A stretch of DNA of 64,000 bases from Streptomyces sp. SS1-1 (GCF_008973465.1 NZ_WBXN01000004.1:5000501-5064500); one strand, 5' to 3'; shown: positions 36,120-44,974, numbered from the stretch's first letter. Notes: generated from the letters alone by a model not told the origin. Translations and numbers: made by a program.

Positions 36120-37871
36120 ATGCGAAGGTCAGTGCTGGCCGCGGTTGCGGTCGTCGGCAGTGCGAGCTTGCTGCTTTCGGCCTGCAGCAAGGCCGATGAC
36201 AAGTCGGACAACAACGGATCGAAGTCGGCTGGGGCCAACGCCGCGACCAAGGACGTCGTCAACGCCTCCACCCAGAAGGGTGGGACGGTCACGTACGAGT
36301 ACTCCGACGTCCCGGACTCCTTCGACCCGGGCAACACGTACTACGCGTACATGTACAACCTCAGCCGGCTCTACGCCCGCCCGCTGATGACGTTCAAGCC
36401 GGGCGCCGGCGAGTCCGGCAACGAGCTGGTCCCGGACCTGGCCTCCGCCCCGGGCGAGCCCAGCGACGGCGGCAAGACCTGGACGTACAAGCTGCGTCCG
36501 GGCCTGAAGTACGAGGACGGCACCCCGATCACGTCCAAGGACGTGAAGTACGCCGTCGAGCGCTCCAACTTCGCGCGTGACGTGCTCTCCCTCGGCCCGA
36601 GCTACTTCCAGCAGTTCCTCGAGGGCGGCGACAAGTACAAGGGCCCGTACAAGGACAAGAGCGACAAGGGCATCTCGTCCATCCAGACCCCGGACGACAC
36701 CACCATCGTCTTCAAGCTGAACCGCGCCTTCCAGGAGTTCGACTACCTGGTCGCCACCCCGCAGACGGCCCCCGTGCCGAAGGCGAAGGACACCGGCGTC
36801 GACTACGTCAAGAAGATCGTGTCGTCGGGCTCCTACAAGTTCGAGAGCTACCAGGAGGGCAAGGAAGCCGTCCTGGTCCGCAACGAGAACTGGGACGCCA
36901 AGACCGACCCGCTGCGCAAGCAGTACCCGGACAAGGTCGTCGTCAAGCTGAAGGTCAACGCCGAGACCATCGACCAGGACGTCATGGCCGGCAAGGCCAT
37001 CGACCTCGGTGGTACGGGCGTCCAGGCCGCGACCCAGGCGAAGGTCGTCAACTCCTCGGACCAGAAGGCCAACACCGACAACACCTACGGTGGCCGCCTG
37101 GTCTACATGGCGATCAACACCAAGCTCGCGCCGTTCGACAAGGTCGAGTGCCGCAAGGCCGTGGAGTACGCGGTCAACAAGGTCTCCGTGCAGACGGCCC
37201 TCGGCGGCCCGATCCGCGGTGACATCGCCAACACCGTCCTGCCGCCGGACATCCCGGGCTACCAGAAGTCCGAGCTGTACGCCACGCCGGGCAACAAGGG
37301 CGACGTCGCCAAGGCCAAGGAGCAGCTGCAGGCCTGCGGCAAGACGTCGATCAACACCAACATCTCGGCGCGCAGCGACCGTCCCGCGGAGATCGACGCG
37401 GCCACCGCGATCATCGACTCGCTGAAGAAGGTCGGCATCAACGCCAGCCTGAAGCAGTTCCCGTCGGGCAAGTACTTCACCGACGCCGCGGGTGTCCCGA
37501 AGTTCAACAAGAAGCAGAACATCGGCCTGCACATGATGCAGTGGGGTGCCGACTGGCCGTCCGGCTACGGCTTCCTGCAGCAGATCCTGCACAGTGACGC
37601 GATCGGCGAGTCCGGCAACACGAACCTGTCGCAGCTGGACAACAAGGACGTCGACTCCCTGCTGGAGAAGGCGATCGCCAGCGAGGACCAGGGCGAGCGC
37701 GACAGCCTCTACGCCGAGATCGACAAGAAGGCGATGGAGGAGGCGGCCCTCGTTCCGCTGACCTACTTCAAGGTCCTGCTGTACCGCCCCGCCGGCTTCA
37801 CCAACCTGGTGTCCACCGCGGCCTTCAGCGGTCAGTACGACTACCTCAACATCGGCACGACCAAGAAGTAG
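36120..37871 (+). CDS. peptide ABC importer, substrate-binding lipoprotein
   Basis: A 583-residue solute-binding protein of family SBP_bac_5. The signal peptide (MRRSVLAAVAVVGSASLLLSAC) ends in the lipobox LSAC, so it is anchored to the outer face of the membrane. The mature protein shows GGTVTYEYSDVPDSFDPGNTY and TYKLRPGLKYEDGTPITSKDVKYAVER, typical of dipeptide/oligopeptide-binding proteins. GGAGGGGAAG precedes the ATG at 36120. Codon use (many AAG, few rare codons) suggests high expression. Followed by a strong stem-loop before the second permease gene, fitting the usual excess of binding protein over membrane parts. Confidence 0.94.
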   Translation: MRRSVLAAVAVVGSASLLLSACSKADDKSDNNGSKSAGANAATKDVVNASTQKGGTVTYEYSDVPDSFDPGNTYYAYMYNLSRLYARPLMTFKPGAGESGNELVPDLASAPGEPSDGGKTWTYKLRPGLKYEDGTPITSKDVKYAVERSNFARDVLSLGPSYFQQFLEGGDKYKGPYKDKSDKGISSIQTPDDTTIVFKLNRAFQEFDYLVATPQTAPVPKAKDTGVDYVKKIVSSGSYKFESYQEGKEAVLVRNENWDAKTDPLRKQYPDKVVVKLKVNAETIDQDVMAGKAIDLGGTGVQAATQAKVVNSSDQKANTDNTYGGRLVYMAINTKLAPFDKVECRKAVEYAVNKVSVQTALGGPIRGDIANTVLPPDIPGYQKSELYATPGNKGDVAKAKEQLQACGKTSINTNISARSDRPAEIDAATAIIDSLKKVGINASLKQFPSGKYFTDAAGVPKFNKKQNIGLHMMQWGADWPSGYGFLQQILHSDAIGESGNTNLSQLDNKDVDSLLEKAIASEDQGERDSLYAEIDKKAMEEAALVPLTYFKVLLYRPAGFTNLVSTAAFSGQYDYLNIGTTKK

Positions 37872-37894
37872 CCCCGGAAGGCAGGTGAAGGCTT

Positions 37895-37928
37895 TGGTGC
37901 CCGCGGGCCTCGCGGCCCGCGGGCACCA
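37895..37928 (+). terminator. 15-bp intercistronic stem-loop in the peptide importer operon
   Basis: A perfect 15-bp inverted repeat (37895-37909 with 37914-37928) around a tetraloop stands in the 69-bp gap between the binding-protein and permease genes. It probably acts as a partial terminator or a 3' stabiliser of the binding-protein message. Confidence 0.75.
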
Positions 37929-37940
37929 GCGCCGATCCCC

Positions 37941-38948
37941 GTGATCTCGTACATCCTCCGCCGGACGCTCGCGGCAGTGATCCTGCTGCTGGTCGTCACC
38001 GCGGTCACCTTCGCGATCTTCTTCCTGCTGCCCAGGCTCGCCGGCCAGACGGCCGACCAGCTGGCGCAGCAGTACATCGGGAAGAGCCCCACCCAGGCCG
38101 ACATCGAGGCGGTCAAGCAGAACCTCGGTCTCGACCAGCCCGTGTACGTCCAGTACTGGGACTTCATCAAGGGGATCGTCTCCGGCGCCACCTACGACCT
38201 CGGCCCCACCACGGCGCACTGCAGCGCGCCCTGCTTCGGCTACTCCTTCAAGACGCACGTCGAGGTCTGGCCCCAGCTCACCGACCGGCTGCCCGTGACG
38301 GTCTCCCTGGCCGCCGGTGCCGCCGTGCTGTGGCTGGTGGGCGGTGTCACGGCCGGTGTGATCTCCGCGCTCAAGCCGCGGTCGTTCGCCGACCGGACGT
38401 TCATGGGCATCGCCCTCGCGGGTGTCTCGCTGCCCATGTTCTTCACCGGCCAGCTCGCGCTGTTCCTCTTCACCTTCCAGTGGCCGATCTTCGGCCGCGA
38501 GTACGTCCCGTTCACCGAGAACCCCTCGCAGTGGGCCAACACCCTCTTCCCCGCGTGGTGTTCGCTGGCCCTGCTGTACTCGGCCATCTACGCCCGGCTC
38601 ACCCGCTCGGGCATGCTGGAGACGATGAACGAGGACTTCATCCGCAGCGCCCGCGCCAAGGGCCTGCGGGAGCGGAAGGTCGTGGTCCGGCACGGTCTGC
38701 GGGCCGCGCTGACGCCGATCATCACCGTGTTCGGCATGGACCTCGGACTCCTGCTCGGCGGTGCCGTCATCACCGAGACGGTGTTCTCCCTGCACGGCAT
38801 CGGCGAGTACGCGGTGCAGTCCATCCGGGACAACGACCTGCCGCCGATCCTCGGCGTCACGCTCCTGGCCGCCTTCTTCGTCGTACTCGCCAACTTCCTG
38901 GTGGACCTGTTGTACGCCGCCGCCGACCCGCGGGTGAGGATCTCGTGA
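37941..38948 (+). CDS. peptide ABC importer, DppB-type permease
   Basis: A 335-residue permease starting at GTG, beginning MISYILRRTLAAVILLLVVT, with six helices and the EAA loop (EDFIRSARAKGLRERKVVVRHGLR). The large first periplasmic loop (about 35-100) is present; it contains two cysteines four residues apart (HCSAPC), unusual in the family. Ends in a GTGA overlap with the first ATPase gene, so translation is coupled. Confidence 0.93.
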   Translation: MISYILRRTLAAVILLLVVTAVTFAIFFLLPRLAGQTADQLAQQYIGKSPTQADIEAVKQNLGLDQPVYVQYWDFIKGIVSGATYDLGPTTAHCSAPCFGYSFKTHVEVWPQLTDRLPVTVSLAAGAAVLWLVGGVTAGVISALKPRSFADRTFMGIALAGVSLPMFFTGQLALFLFTFQWPIFGREYVPFTENPSQWANTLFPAWCSLALLYSAIYARLTRSGMLETMNEDFIRSARAKGLRERKVVVRHGLRAALTPIITVFGMDLGLLLGGAVITETVFSLHGIGEYAVQSIRDNDLPPILGVTLLAAFFVVLANFLVDLLYAAADPRVRIS

Positions 38949-40042
38949 CCGAACTCTCCAAGACCGGTGCCGCAGTGGGGGAGCCCGTGAAGGGCGCCTC
39001 CGACGCGTCCACGGCGTTCCTCGATGTCCGTGACCTCAAGGTGTACTTCCCGACCGACGACGGTCTGGTCAAGTCCGTCGACGGGCTGACCTTCTCGCTG
39101 GAGAAGGGCAAGACCCTCTGCATCGTGGGCGAGTCCGGCTCCGGCAAGTCGGTCACCTCCCTCGCGGTCATGGGCCTGCACCGGCTCGGCGCACGCGGCA
39201 AGAACGTGCGGATGTCCGGCGAGATCTGGCTCGGCGGCAAGGAGCTCATCTCCGCCGACCCGGACGAGGTGCGCCGGCTGCGCGGCCGCGAGATGGCGAT
39301 GATCTTCCAGGACCCGCTGTCCGCGATGCACCCGTACTACACGATCGGCAGCCAGATCGTGGAGGCGTACCGCGTCCACCACGACGTCAACAAGAAGACC
39401 GCGCGCAAGCGGGCCATCGAGATGCTCGACCGGGTCGGCATCCCCGAGCCCGGCAAGCGCGTCGACAACTACCCGCACGAGTTCTCCGGCGGTATGCGCC
39501 AGCGCGCGATGATCGCGATGGCGCTGGTCAACAACCCCGAACTGCTCATCGCGGACGAGCCGACGACCGCCCTGGACGTGACCGTCCAGGCGCAGATCCT
39601 CGACCTCATCCGCGACCTGCAGAAGGAGTTCGGCTCCGCGGTCGTCCTCATCACGCACGACCTGGGCGTGGTCGCCGAGATCGCCGACGACGTCCTCGTG
39701 ATGTACGGCGGCCGGTGCGTGGAGCGGGGCTCCGTCGCCGACGTCTTCGAGCGGCCGCAGCACCCCTACACCTGGGGCCTGCTCGGCTCGATGCCGCGCA
39801 TCGACCGGGAGACCTCGGAGCGGCTCATCCCCGTCAAGGGCCAGCCGCCGAGCCTCATCAACGTCCCGTCGGGCTGCGCCTTCCACCCGCGCTGCCCGTA
39901 CGCCGACATCCCCAAGGGCGATGTCACCCGTACCGTGCGCCCGGAGCTCCAGCCGGTCGGCAGCGGACACTTCTCCGCCTGCCACCTCTCGGCTGAGGAC
40001 CGCACGCGGATCTGGACCGAAGAGATTGCGCCGAAGCTGTGA
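38945..40042 (+). CDS. peptide ABC importer, DppD-type ATPase
   Basis: A 365-residue ATPase. Walker A GESGSGKS, signature FSGGMRQRAMIA, Walker B LLIADEPTTALD and H-loop LITHDLG are intact. The C-terminal oligopeptide-ABC domain has the cysteine-containing GCAFHPRCPYAD motif and a later Cys in SACHLS, which in related ATPases bind an iron-sulfur cluster. GTG start overlapping the permease stop, and its own stop overlaps the next ATPase start (GTGA). Confidence 0.93.
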   Translation: MTELSKTGAAVGEPVKGASDASTAFLDVRDLKVYFPTDDGLVKSVDGLTFSLEKGKTLCIVGESGSGKSVTSLAVMGLHRLGARGKNVRMSGEIWLGGKELISADPDEVRRLRGREMAMIFQDPLSAMHPYYTIGSQIVEAYRVHHDVNKKTARKRAIEMLDRVGIPEPGKRVDNYPHEFSGGMRQRAMIAMALVNNPELLIADEPTTALDVTVQAQILDLIRDLQKEFGSAVVLITHDLGVVAEIADDVLVMYGGRCVERGSVADVFERPQHPYTWGLLGSMPRIDRETSERLIPVKGQPPSLINVPSGCAFHPRCPYADIPKGDVTRTVRPELQPVGSGHFSACHLSAEDRTRIWTEEIAPKL

Positions 40043-41319
40043 GTGAGACGAAGAAATCGGACGCGGCCGTCCCGGCCCAGGCGCCGGCCCCCGCCGCCGA
40101 GCGCGAGGTGCTGCTGAAGGTCGAGGGCCTGCAGAAGCACTTCCCGATCCGCAAGGGCGTCCTCCAGCGTCAGGTCGGCGCGGTCAAGGCCGTCGACGGC
40201 ATCGACTTCGAGGTGCGCAAGGGCGAGACGCTGGGCGTGGTCGGCGAGTCCGGCTGCGGCAAGTCGACCATGGGCCGGGTCATCACCCGCCTCCAGGACC
40301 CGACGGGCGGCTCGATCCACTTCGAGGGCAAGGACATCACGCGGCTGAACACCGCGGGGATGCGCCCGCTGCGGCGGGACATCCAGATGATCTTCCAGGA
40401 CCCCTACGGCTCCCTGAACCCGCGGCACACCATCGGCTCGATCGTCTCGGCGCCGTTCCGGCTCCAGGGCGTCGAGCCCGAGGGCGGGGTGAAGAAGGAG
40501 GTCCAGCGGCTCCTGGAGCTGGTGGGCCTGAGCCCCGAGCACTACAACCGCTACCCGCACGAGTTCTCCGGCGGCCAGCGCCAGCGCATCGGCATCGCCC
40601 GGGCGCTCGCGCTGAAGCCGAAGCTGGTCGTGGCGGACGAGCCGGTCTCCGCGCTGGACGTCTCCATCCAGGCGCAGGTCGTCAACCTCATGGACGACCT
40701 CCAGGAGGAGCTCGGCCTCACCTACGTGATCATCGCGCACGACCTCTCGGTCGTCCGGCACGTGTCGGACCGCATCGCGGTGATGTACCTGGGCAAGATC
40801 GTCGAGCTCGCCGACCGCACCTCGCTGTACGAGGCGCCGATGCACCCGTACACCAAGGCCCTGATGTCGGCCGTGCCGGTGCCGGACCCCAAGCGCCGGG
40901 GCGCCAAGAGCGAGCGCATCCTGCTCCGCGGGGACGTGCCCTCGCCGATCGCCCCGCCGCCCGGCTGCCGCTTCCACACGCGGTGCTGGAAGGCGACCGA
41001 GGTCTGCCGGACGGTGGAGCCGCCGCTGCTGGAGCTGCGGCCCGGCCAGCGCGTGGCGTGCCACCACCCGGAGAACTTCGAGGACCAGCAGCCGCAGGAC
41101 ACGGTGCTGCTCACCGCCGCCAAGGAGGCCGCCGAGCTGGTGGCCGACGAGGTGCTCGCGGAGTCGGCGCAGACGTCGGCCGCGGTGGCCGCGGAGGTCC
41201 TGCCGGTGAAGGAGAAGGCCGCCGAGCCCGCTGCGACGGACGTCGAGCCCGCCGCCGAGGACCCGGAGCCCGCAGCCGAGGCGCCCTCCGAAGCCCCCGC
41301 CGAGGGTGACGACAAGTAG
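40039..41319 (+). CDS. peptide ABC importer, DppF-type ATPase with long Ala/Glu-rich tail
   Basis: A 426-residue ATPase with Walker A GESGCGKST, signature FSGGQRQRIGIA, Walker B LVVADEPVSALD and H-loop IIAHDLS. The usual C-terminal motif GCRFHTRCWKA and CHHPENF are present, and then an extra tail of about 75 residues rich in Ala, Glu and Pro (about 350-426), low complexity and strongly acidic, which most DppF proteins lack. The tail is probably disordered. It forms a heterodimer with the preceding ATPase. A strong terminator follows, closing the operon. Confidence 0.93.
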   Translation: MSETKKSDAAVPAQAPAPAAEREVLLKVEGLQKHFPIRKGVLQRQVGAVKAVDGIDFEVRKGETLGVVGESGCGKSTMGRVITRLQDPTGGSIHFEGKDITRLNTAGMRPLRRDIQMIFQDPYGSLNPRHTIGSIVSAPFRLQGVEPEGGVKKEVQRLLELVGLSPEHYNRYPHEFSGGQRQRIGIARALALKPKLVVADEPVSALDVSIQAQVVNLMDDLQEELGLTYVIIAHDLSVVRHVSDRIAVMYLGKIVELADRTSLYEAPMHPYTKALMSAVPVPDPKRRGAKSERILLRGDVPSPIAPPPGCRFHTRCWKATEVCRTVEPPLLELRPGQRVACHHPENFEDQQPQDTVLLTAAKEAAELVADEVLAESAQTSAAVAAEVLPVKEKAAEPAATDVEPAAEDPEPAAEAPSEAPAEGDDK

Positions 41320-41326
41320 CCACGCC

Positions 41327-41361
41327 ACGGCCCCCGCCTTCTTTTGTAAGGCGGGGGCCGT
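41327..41361 (+). terminator. terminator of the peptide importer operon
   Basis: A perfect 14-bp inverted repeat (41327-41340 with 41348-41361), 7-base loop, followed by a short T-run (TTTG). One of the clearest terminators in the window. Confidence 0.85.
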
Positions 41362-41382
41362 TTGCTGCGTAAGAATGTACGG

Positions 41383-42039
41383 GTGCTCCAGCAACTGTTC
41401 ACCCCGTCCGTCCAGCACACGCTCGACCTGATCGGAATCTTCGTGTTCGCGATCTCGGGCGCCCTGCTCGCGGTCCGCAAGAACTTCGACGTCTTCGGCA
41501 TAGCCGTCCTCGCCGAGGTCACGGCCCTGGGCGGCGGACTGTTCCGCGACGTGATCATCGGCGCGGTGCCGCCCGCCGCGTTCACGGACCTGGGGTACTT
41601 CCTCACCCCGCTGCTCGCCGCGCTCCTGGTGTTCTTCCTCCACCCGCACGTGGAGCGCATCCAGACCGGCGTGAACGTCTTCGACGCGGCGGGCCTCGGC
41701 CTGTTCTGCGTCGCCGGGACGGCGAAGGCCTACGACTACGGGCTGAACCTCACCGCCTCCGTCGCGCTGGGCCTCGCCACCGCCGTCGGCGGCGGTGTGC
41801 TGCGCGACGTGCTGGCCAACGAGGTGCCGTCCCTGCTGCGCTGGGACCGCGACCTGTACGCCGTCCCCGCGATCGTCGGCGCCTCGCTGACCGTGCTGTG
41901 CATCCACTACGACGCCCTGACCCCCGTCACCGGCACGGCCGCGGCGGTCACGGCCTTCGTGCTGCGGCTGCTCGCCATGCGGTTCCACTGGCGGGCTCCG
42001 CGAGCGTGGAACCGGCGCTCGACCGTGCGGGAGGAGTAG
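41383..42039 (+). CDS. trimeric intracellular cation (TRIC) channel family protein (UPF0126/YadS)
   Basis: A 218-residue membrane protein with seven hydrophobic segments arranged as two similar halves, each carrying the glycine-rich kinked-helix motif seen in prokaryotic TRIC channels: ALGGGLFRDVI in the first half and AVGGGVLRDVL in the second. Family members conduct potassium and sodium. I start at GTG 41383 (VLQQLFTPSVQHTLD); a TTG at 41362 lies within the preceding terminator. No Shine-Dalgarno is seen, and TAAGAAT lies just before the start, so the mRNA may be leaderless. The last 92 bases overlap the convergent esterase gene. Confidence 0.87.
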   Translation: MLQQLFTPSVQHTLDLIGIFVFAISGALLAVRKNFDVFGIAVLAEVTALGGGLFRDVIIGAVPPAAFTDLGYFLTPLLAALLVFFLHPHVERIQTGVNVFDAAGLGLFCVAGTAKAYDYGLNLTASVALGLATAVGGGVLRDVLANEVPSLLRWDRDLYAVPAIVGASLTVLCIHYDALTPVTGTAAAVTAFVLRLLAMRFHWRAPRAWNRRSTVREE

Positions 42040-43174
42040 CGCGGGGCGAGTCCCCGGCGGTCATCACCTCGCTCAGCCACTGGAAGGCGGGCACCACCTG
42101 CGGCTTCCACAGCGCCATGGTGTGGCCTCCGGCGCCCGGCGGGACGAACACCACGTCCACGCGCGTGGGCGGCCGCGCGGCGCGGTCGAGGGCCTGCGCG
42201 GCCTCGTACCCGTCGCCGGGCTGCCCGGACAGGTACAGCGCGACGGGCGGCGGCGCGGGGGAGCGGGTCAGCAGCGTGTACGGGTCGTTGGCGGCGCGCA
42301 GCGCGGGCGTGCGGGCCGCGAGCGAGCCGGCCTCGGCGGCGGGGTCGTTGTACCCGGACAGGCTGACGGCGGCGCGGTAGCGGTCGGGGTGGGCCACGGC
42401 CAGTTTGACCGCGCAGTGCCCGCCCGCCGAGTAGCCGGCCACGGCCCAGCCCTCGGGCGCGGCCCGCGCCCGGAAGTTGTCGGTGACCATCTTCGGCACG
42501 TCCACGCTCAGCCAGGTGTCGGCGTTCACCCGCCCCGCGATGTTGGCGCACCCGGTGTCCACCCCGGGCAGCAGGTTGGTGCGCGGCGAGACGAGGATGA
42601 ACGGCTCGATCCGCCCCGCGCGCATCAGCGGCGCGAGCTGCTCGGTGGCGTCCATCGACCCGAACCACGCCTTCGAGGAGCCCGGGTAGCCGGGCAGCAG
42701 CTCGACGACCGGGAACCGGTGATCCCGGTAGGCGGGGTCGTCGTACTGGGGCGGCAGCCAGACGTTGACCTCGGCGTGGACCCCGGACACGCGGCCCTCG
42801 AGCTGGGTGACGAGCACCCCGCCCTCGGCGCGCATGCCGGGCCCCCGGCCCCGTTCGAAGGTCTGGCGGACCCGGGGCAGGGTCTCCAGGGCTATCCCGC
42901 CGGTGCCGCTCGCGCCGAGGTCGACGGCCTCGCGGACGTGGTCGCCGGTCCCGAGGAGGTCGTCCCAGCTGTCGTAGAGCTGGTTGGAGTTGTTGACCAG
43001 CGTGAAGACCAGGGCGACCGCCGTGGCCTGGGCGAACAGCAGCATGGCCAGGCGGGCGGCGGCCCGGGCGAACCGGGGTCCGGGCACCCGTGACCAGAGG
43101 GCCAGCGGCAGGGCGACGGCGGCGGCGCACAGCACGGCGAGCGTGACGAGGAACGGGGTCCCGGTGAGACTCAT
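41948..43174 (-). CDS. membrane-anchored alpha/beta hydrolase (esterase family)
   Basis: A 408-residue protein with two N-terminal membrane helices (about 5-27 and 38-60), then an extracytoplasmic esterase domain of the EstD/mycolyltransferase-like type. The nucleophile elbow is GYSAGG (Ser near residue 247); PVVELLPGYPG marks the oxyanion region and GGHTMALW supplies the catalytic histidine. The last roughly 30 residues are Arg/Ala-rich and are encoded by the region shared with the TRIC gene on the other strand, so they are likely non-essential. Substrate unknown. Confidence 0.88.
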   Translation of the reverse strand: MSLTGTPFLVTLAVLCAAAVALPLALWSRVPGPRFARAAARLAMLLFAQATAVALVFTLVNNSNQLYDSWDDLLGTGDHVREAVDLGASGTGGIALETLPRVRQTFERGRGPGMRAEGGVLVTQLEGRVSGVHAEVNVWLPPQYDDPAYRDHRFPVVELLPGYPGSSKAWFGSMDATEQLAPLMRAGRIEPFILVSPRTNLLPGVDTGCANIAGRVNADTWLSVDVPKMVTDNFRARAAPEGWAVAGYSAGGHCAVKLAVAHPDRYRAAVSLSGYNDPAAEAGSLAARTPALRAANDPYTLLTRSPAPPPVALYLSGQPGDGYEAAQALDRAARPPTRVDVVFVPPGAGGHTMALWKPQVVPAFQWLSEVMTAGDSPRATPPARSSAGSTLAEPASGTAWRAAAARRP

Positions 43175-43272
43175 GTCCTCATAGAGGGGCGAAGCGGGCC
43201 CCCGGGTTCACCGAGGCGCCCCCGATGACCGAAAAGCTACCGCTTAGTAGTTAGTTGTTGTACCGTTCAGCC

Positions 43273-44136
43273 ATGCCAGAAGCAGCCTCCGCCACCACGG
43301 CCCAGCGGGCCACGATCGGCGACAGCGAGTTCGACCGCGACACCGCGCTCACGCGGCGCGAGCCCGGCGTGTACGACATCGACCTCTCCGCCGGCTGGAC
43401 CATCATCAGCGCCGTCAACGGCGGCTATCTGCTGGCCGTCCTCGGCCGCGCCCTCGCGGACGCCCTGCCGCACAGCGACCCGTTCACCATCTCCGCGCAC
43501 TACCTGACCGCGTCCCAGCCGGGCCCCGCGGTCGTGCGCACGGACGTCGTCCGCACCGGCCGCACCCTCTCCACCGGCCAGGCCTCGCTCTTCCAGTACG
43601 ACGACGAGGGCAACGAGGTCGAGCGCATCCGCGTCCTCGCCTCCTACGGCGACCTCGACGCCCTCCCCGACGACGTCCGGACGACGGCCGTGCCGCCGGC
43701 GATCCCGCCCGTCGAGCACTGCTTCGGCGCCGACGACGGCCCCGCCCCGGTCTCCGGCAGCTCCGCCATCACCGAGCGGCTGATGCTCAAGCTGGACCCC
43801 GCCACCGTCGGCTGGGCGATCGGCCGGCCGTCCGGCAAGGGCGAGATGCGGGCCTGGTTCGGTCTCGCCGACGGCCGCGACGCCGACCCGCTCTCGCTGC
43901 TGCTCGCCGTGGACGCCCTGCCGCCCACCGCGTTCGAGATCGGCATCTCGGGCTGGGTGCCGACCGTCGAGCTGACGGTCCATGTGCGCCACCGTCCCGC
44001 GCCCGGCCCTCTGCGCGTCTCCATCACCACCCGCAACCTCGCGGGGGGCTTCCTGGAGGAGGACGCGGAGGTCTGGGACAGCGAGGACCGGCTCGTGGCC
44101 CAGTCCCGGCAACTGGCGCGGGTGCGGCTCGGCTGA
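43273..44136 (+). CDS. TesB-like double-hotdog thioesterase family protein
   Basis: A 287-residue cytoplasmic protein. The N-terminal hotdog half contains GWTIISAVNGGYLLAVLGRAL, the helix typical of acyl-CoA thioesterases, and the second half contains SLLLAVDALPPTAFEIG and ELTVHVRHRP. The substrate is probably an acyl-CoA. The ATG at 43273 lies just after an unusually A/T-rich stretch (43236-43262) with TTAGTAGTTAGTTGTTG, probably promoter or operator DNA. Convergent with a TetR regulator through a shared terminator; TetR proteins of this type often control acyl-lipid genes, so a regulatory link is plausible but unproved. Confidence 0.85.
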   Translation: MPEAASATTAQRATIGDSEFDRDTALTRREPGVYDIDLSAGWTIISAVNGGYLLAVLGRALADALPHSDPFTISAHYLTASQPGPAVVRTDVVRTGRTLSTGQASLFQYDDEGNEVERIRVLASYGDLDALPDDVRTTAVPPAIPPVEHCFGADDGPAPVSGSSAITERLMLKLDPATVGWAIGRPSGKGEMRAWFGLADGRDADPLSLLLAVDALPPTAFEIGISGWVPTVELTVHVRHRPAPGPLRVSITTRNLAGGFLEEDAEVWDSEDRLVAQSRQLARVRLG

Positions 44137-44152
44137 GGCCCCTCCCCGCTCG

Positions 44153-44196
44153 CCGAAGGGCGGCACTCCCGGTCCGGCCGGAGTGCCGCCCTTCGG
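44153..44196. terminator. bidirectional terminator between the thioesterase and tetR genes
   Basis: A perfect 17-bp inverted repeat (44153-44169 with 44180-44196) with a 10-base loop, between convergent stops. Confidence 0.85.
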
Positions 44197-44211
44197 TGTT
44201 CCCGCCGCCGC

Positions 44212-44838
44212 TCAGTCCAGCCAGTGCTGCCGGCCGAGGGTGATCAGCCGCATCCGCCGGATCGCGTCGTCGGCGACCTGGCGGCGGGCGTCCTCGGGGC
44301 CCTCCAGGGCCTCCAGGAACAGCGAGGCCGTCACCAGCATCTGATCGACGTACAGATGCGCGAGCATGCGCAGGTCGTCCTCCTGCCAGCCCGCCGAGAC
44401 CGGGTCCTGCGCCAGCGCGGCCTTCACCTCCTCGCCGAACAGGGCGAGCTGGTCCTGTATCGCCGCGCGCACCGGCTGCACCCCGCCGTGCCGCTCCCGG
44501 GCGATGAACCGCACATGGGCCGGATGGGTCTCCACATGACCCGCGATCAGCTCCACCGCCCGCTCGATGCGCCGCTCGCTCTCCCCGTCGGGGGCGACGA
44601 TGCCGCGGATCGTCGGGTGCAGGCTGCCGAGGGCCTCCTCGACCAGGGCGACGCCCAGGTCGGCGGTGGAGCGGAAGTGCCGGTAGAAGGCGGTCGGCGC
44701 GACGCCCACGGCCCGGGTGACCTCGCGCAGACCCAGGCTGCTCAGGCTCTGGTCCTCCAGCAGCGCCAACGCGGCGTCCAGGAGCGCCTGCCGGGTCTTC
44801 TGCTTCTGGGCCTGCCGTATGCCGAGGGTGTGACTCAT
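44212..44838 (-). CDS. TetR family transcriptional regulator
   Basis: A 208-residue DNA-binding protein. The N-terminal helix-turn-helix (about 12-60) shows KTRQALLDAALALLED, LGLREVTRAVGVAPTAFYRHFRS; the remainder is the helical ligand-binding domain, with an arrangement like the FabR subgroup that senses acyl-CoA or fatty acids. It is transcribed away from a small membrane gene pair; the 136-bp divergent gap holds two operator-like repeats, suggesting autoregulation and control of the small genes. Confidence 0.9.
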   Translation of the reverse strand: MSHTLGIRQAQKQKTRQALLDAALALLEDQSLSSLGLREVTRAVGVAPTAFYRHFRSTADLGVALVEEALGSLHPTIRGIVAPDGESERRIERAVELIAGHVETHPAHVRFIARERHGGVQPVRAAIQDQLALFGEEVKAALAQDPVSAGWQEDDLRMLAHLYVDQMLVTASLFLEALEGPEDARRQVADDAIRRMRLITLGRQHWLD

Positions 44839-44844
44839 GCCATG

Positions 44845-44857
44845 CAGTTAACAACTG
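44845..44857. promoter_or_regulatory. candidate TetR operator, proximal
   Basis: CAGTT-AAC-AACTG, a 5+3+5 inverted repeat 7 bases upstream of the tetR ATG. The stretch ACAACTGTTC that includes its right arm recurs exactly in the larger repeat at 44902-44929. Confidence 0.45.
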
Positions 44858-44901
44858 TTCTCTGGAGTTGGGAAGTCGTGGGGCGGGGTACTCTGAAGTC
44901 A

Positions 44902-44929
44902 GTGAACAAGTGTAACCACAACTGTTCAC
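44902..44929. promoter_or_regulatory. candidate TetR operator, distal (28-bp inverted repeat)
   Basis: GTGAACAAGTGT and ACAACTGTTCAC flank a 4-base centre; 10 of 12 arm positions pair. The size and symmetry suit a TetR dimer pair, placed between the divergent tetR gene and the small membrane genes. Confidence 0.5.
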
Positions 44930-44974
44930 CGAATTGAGAGAGATCGACACGTGATCTCGGAGGGGGATCCGACC

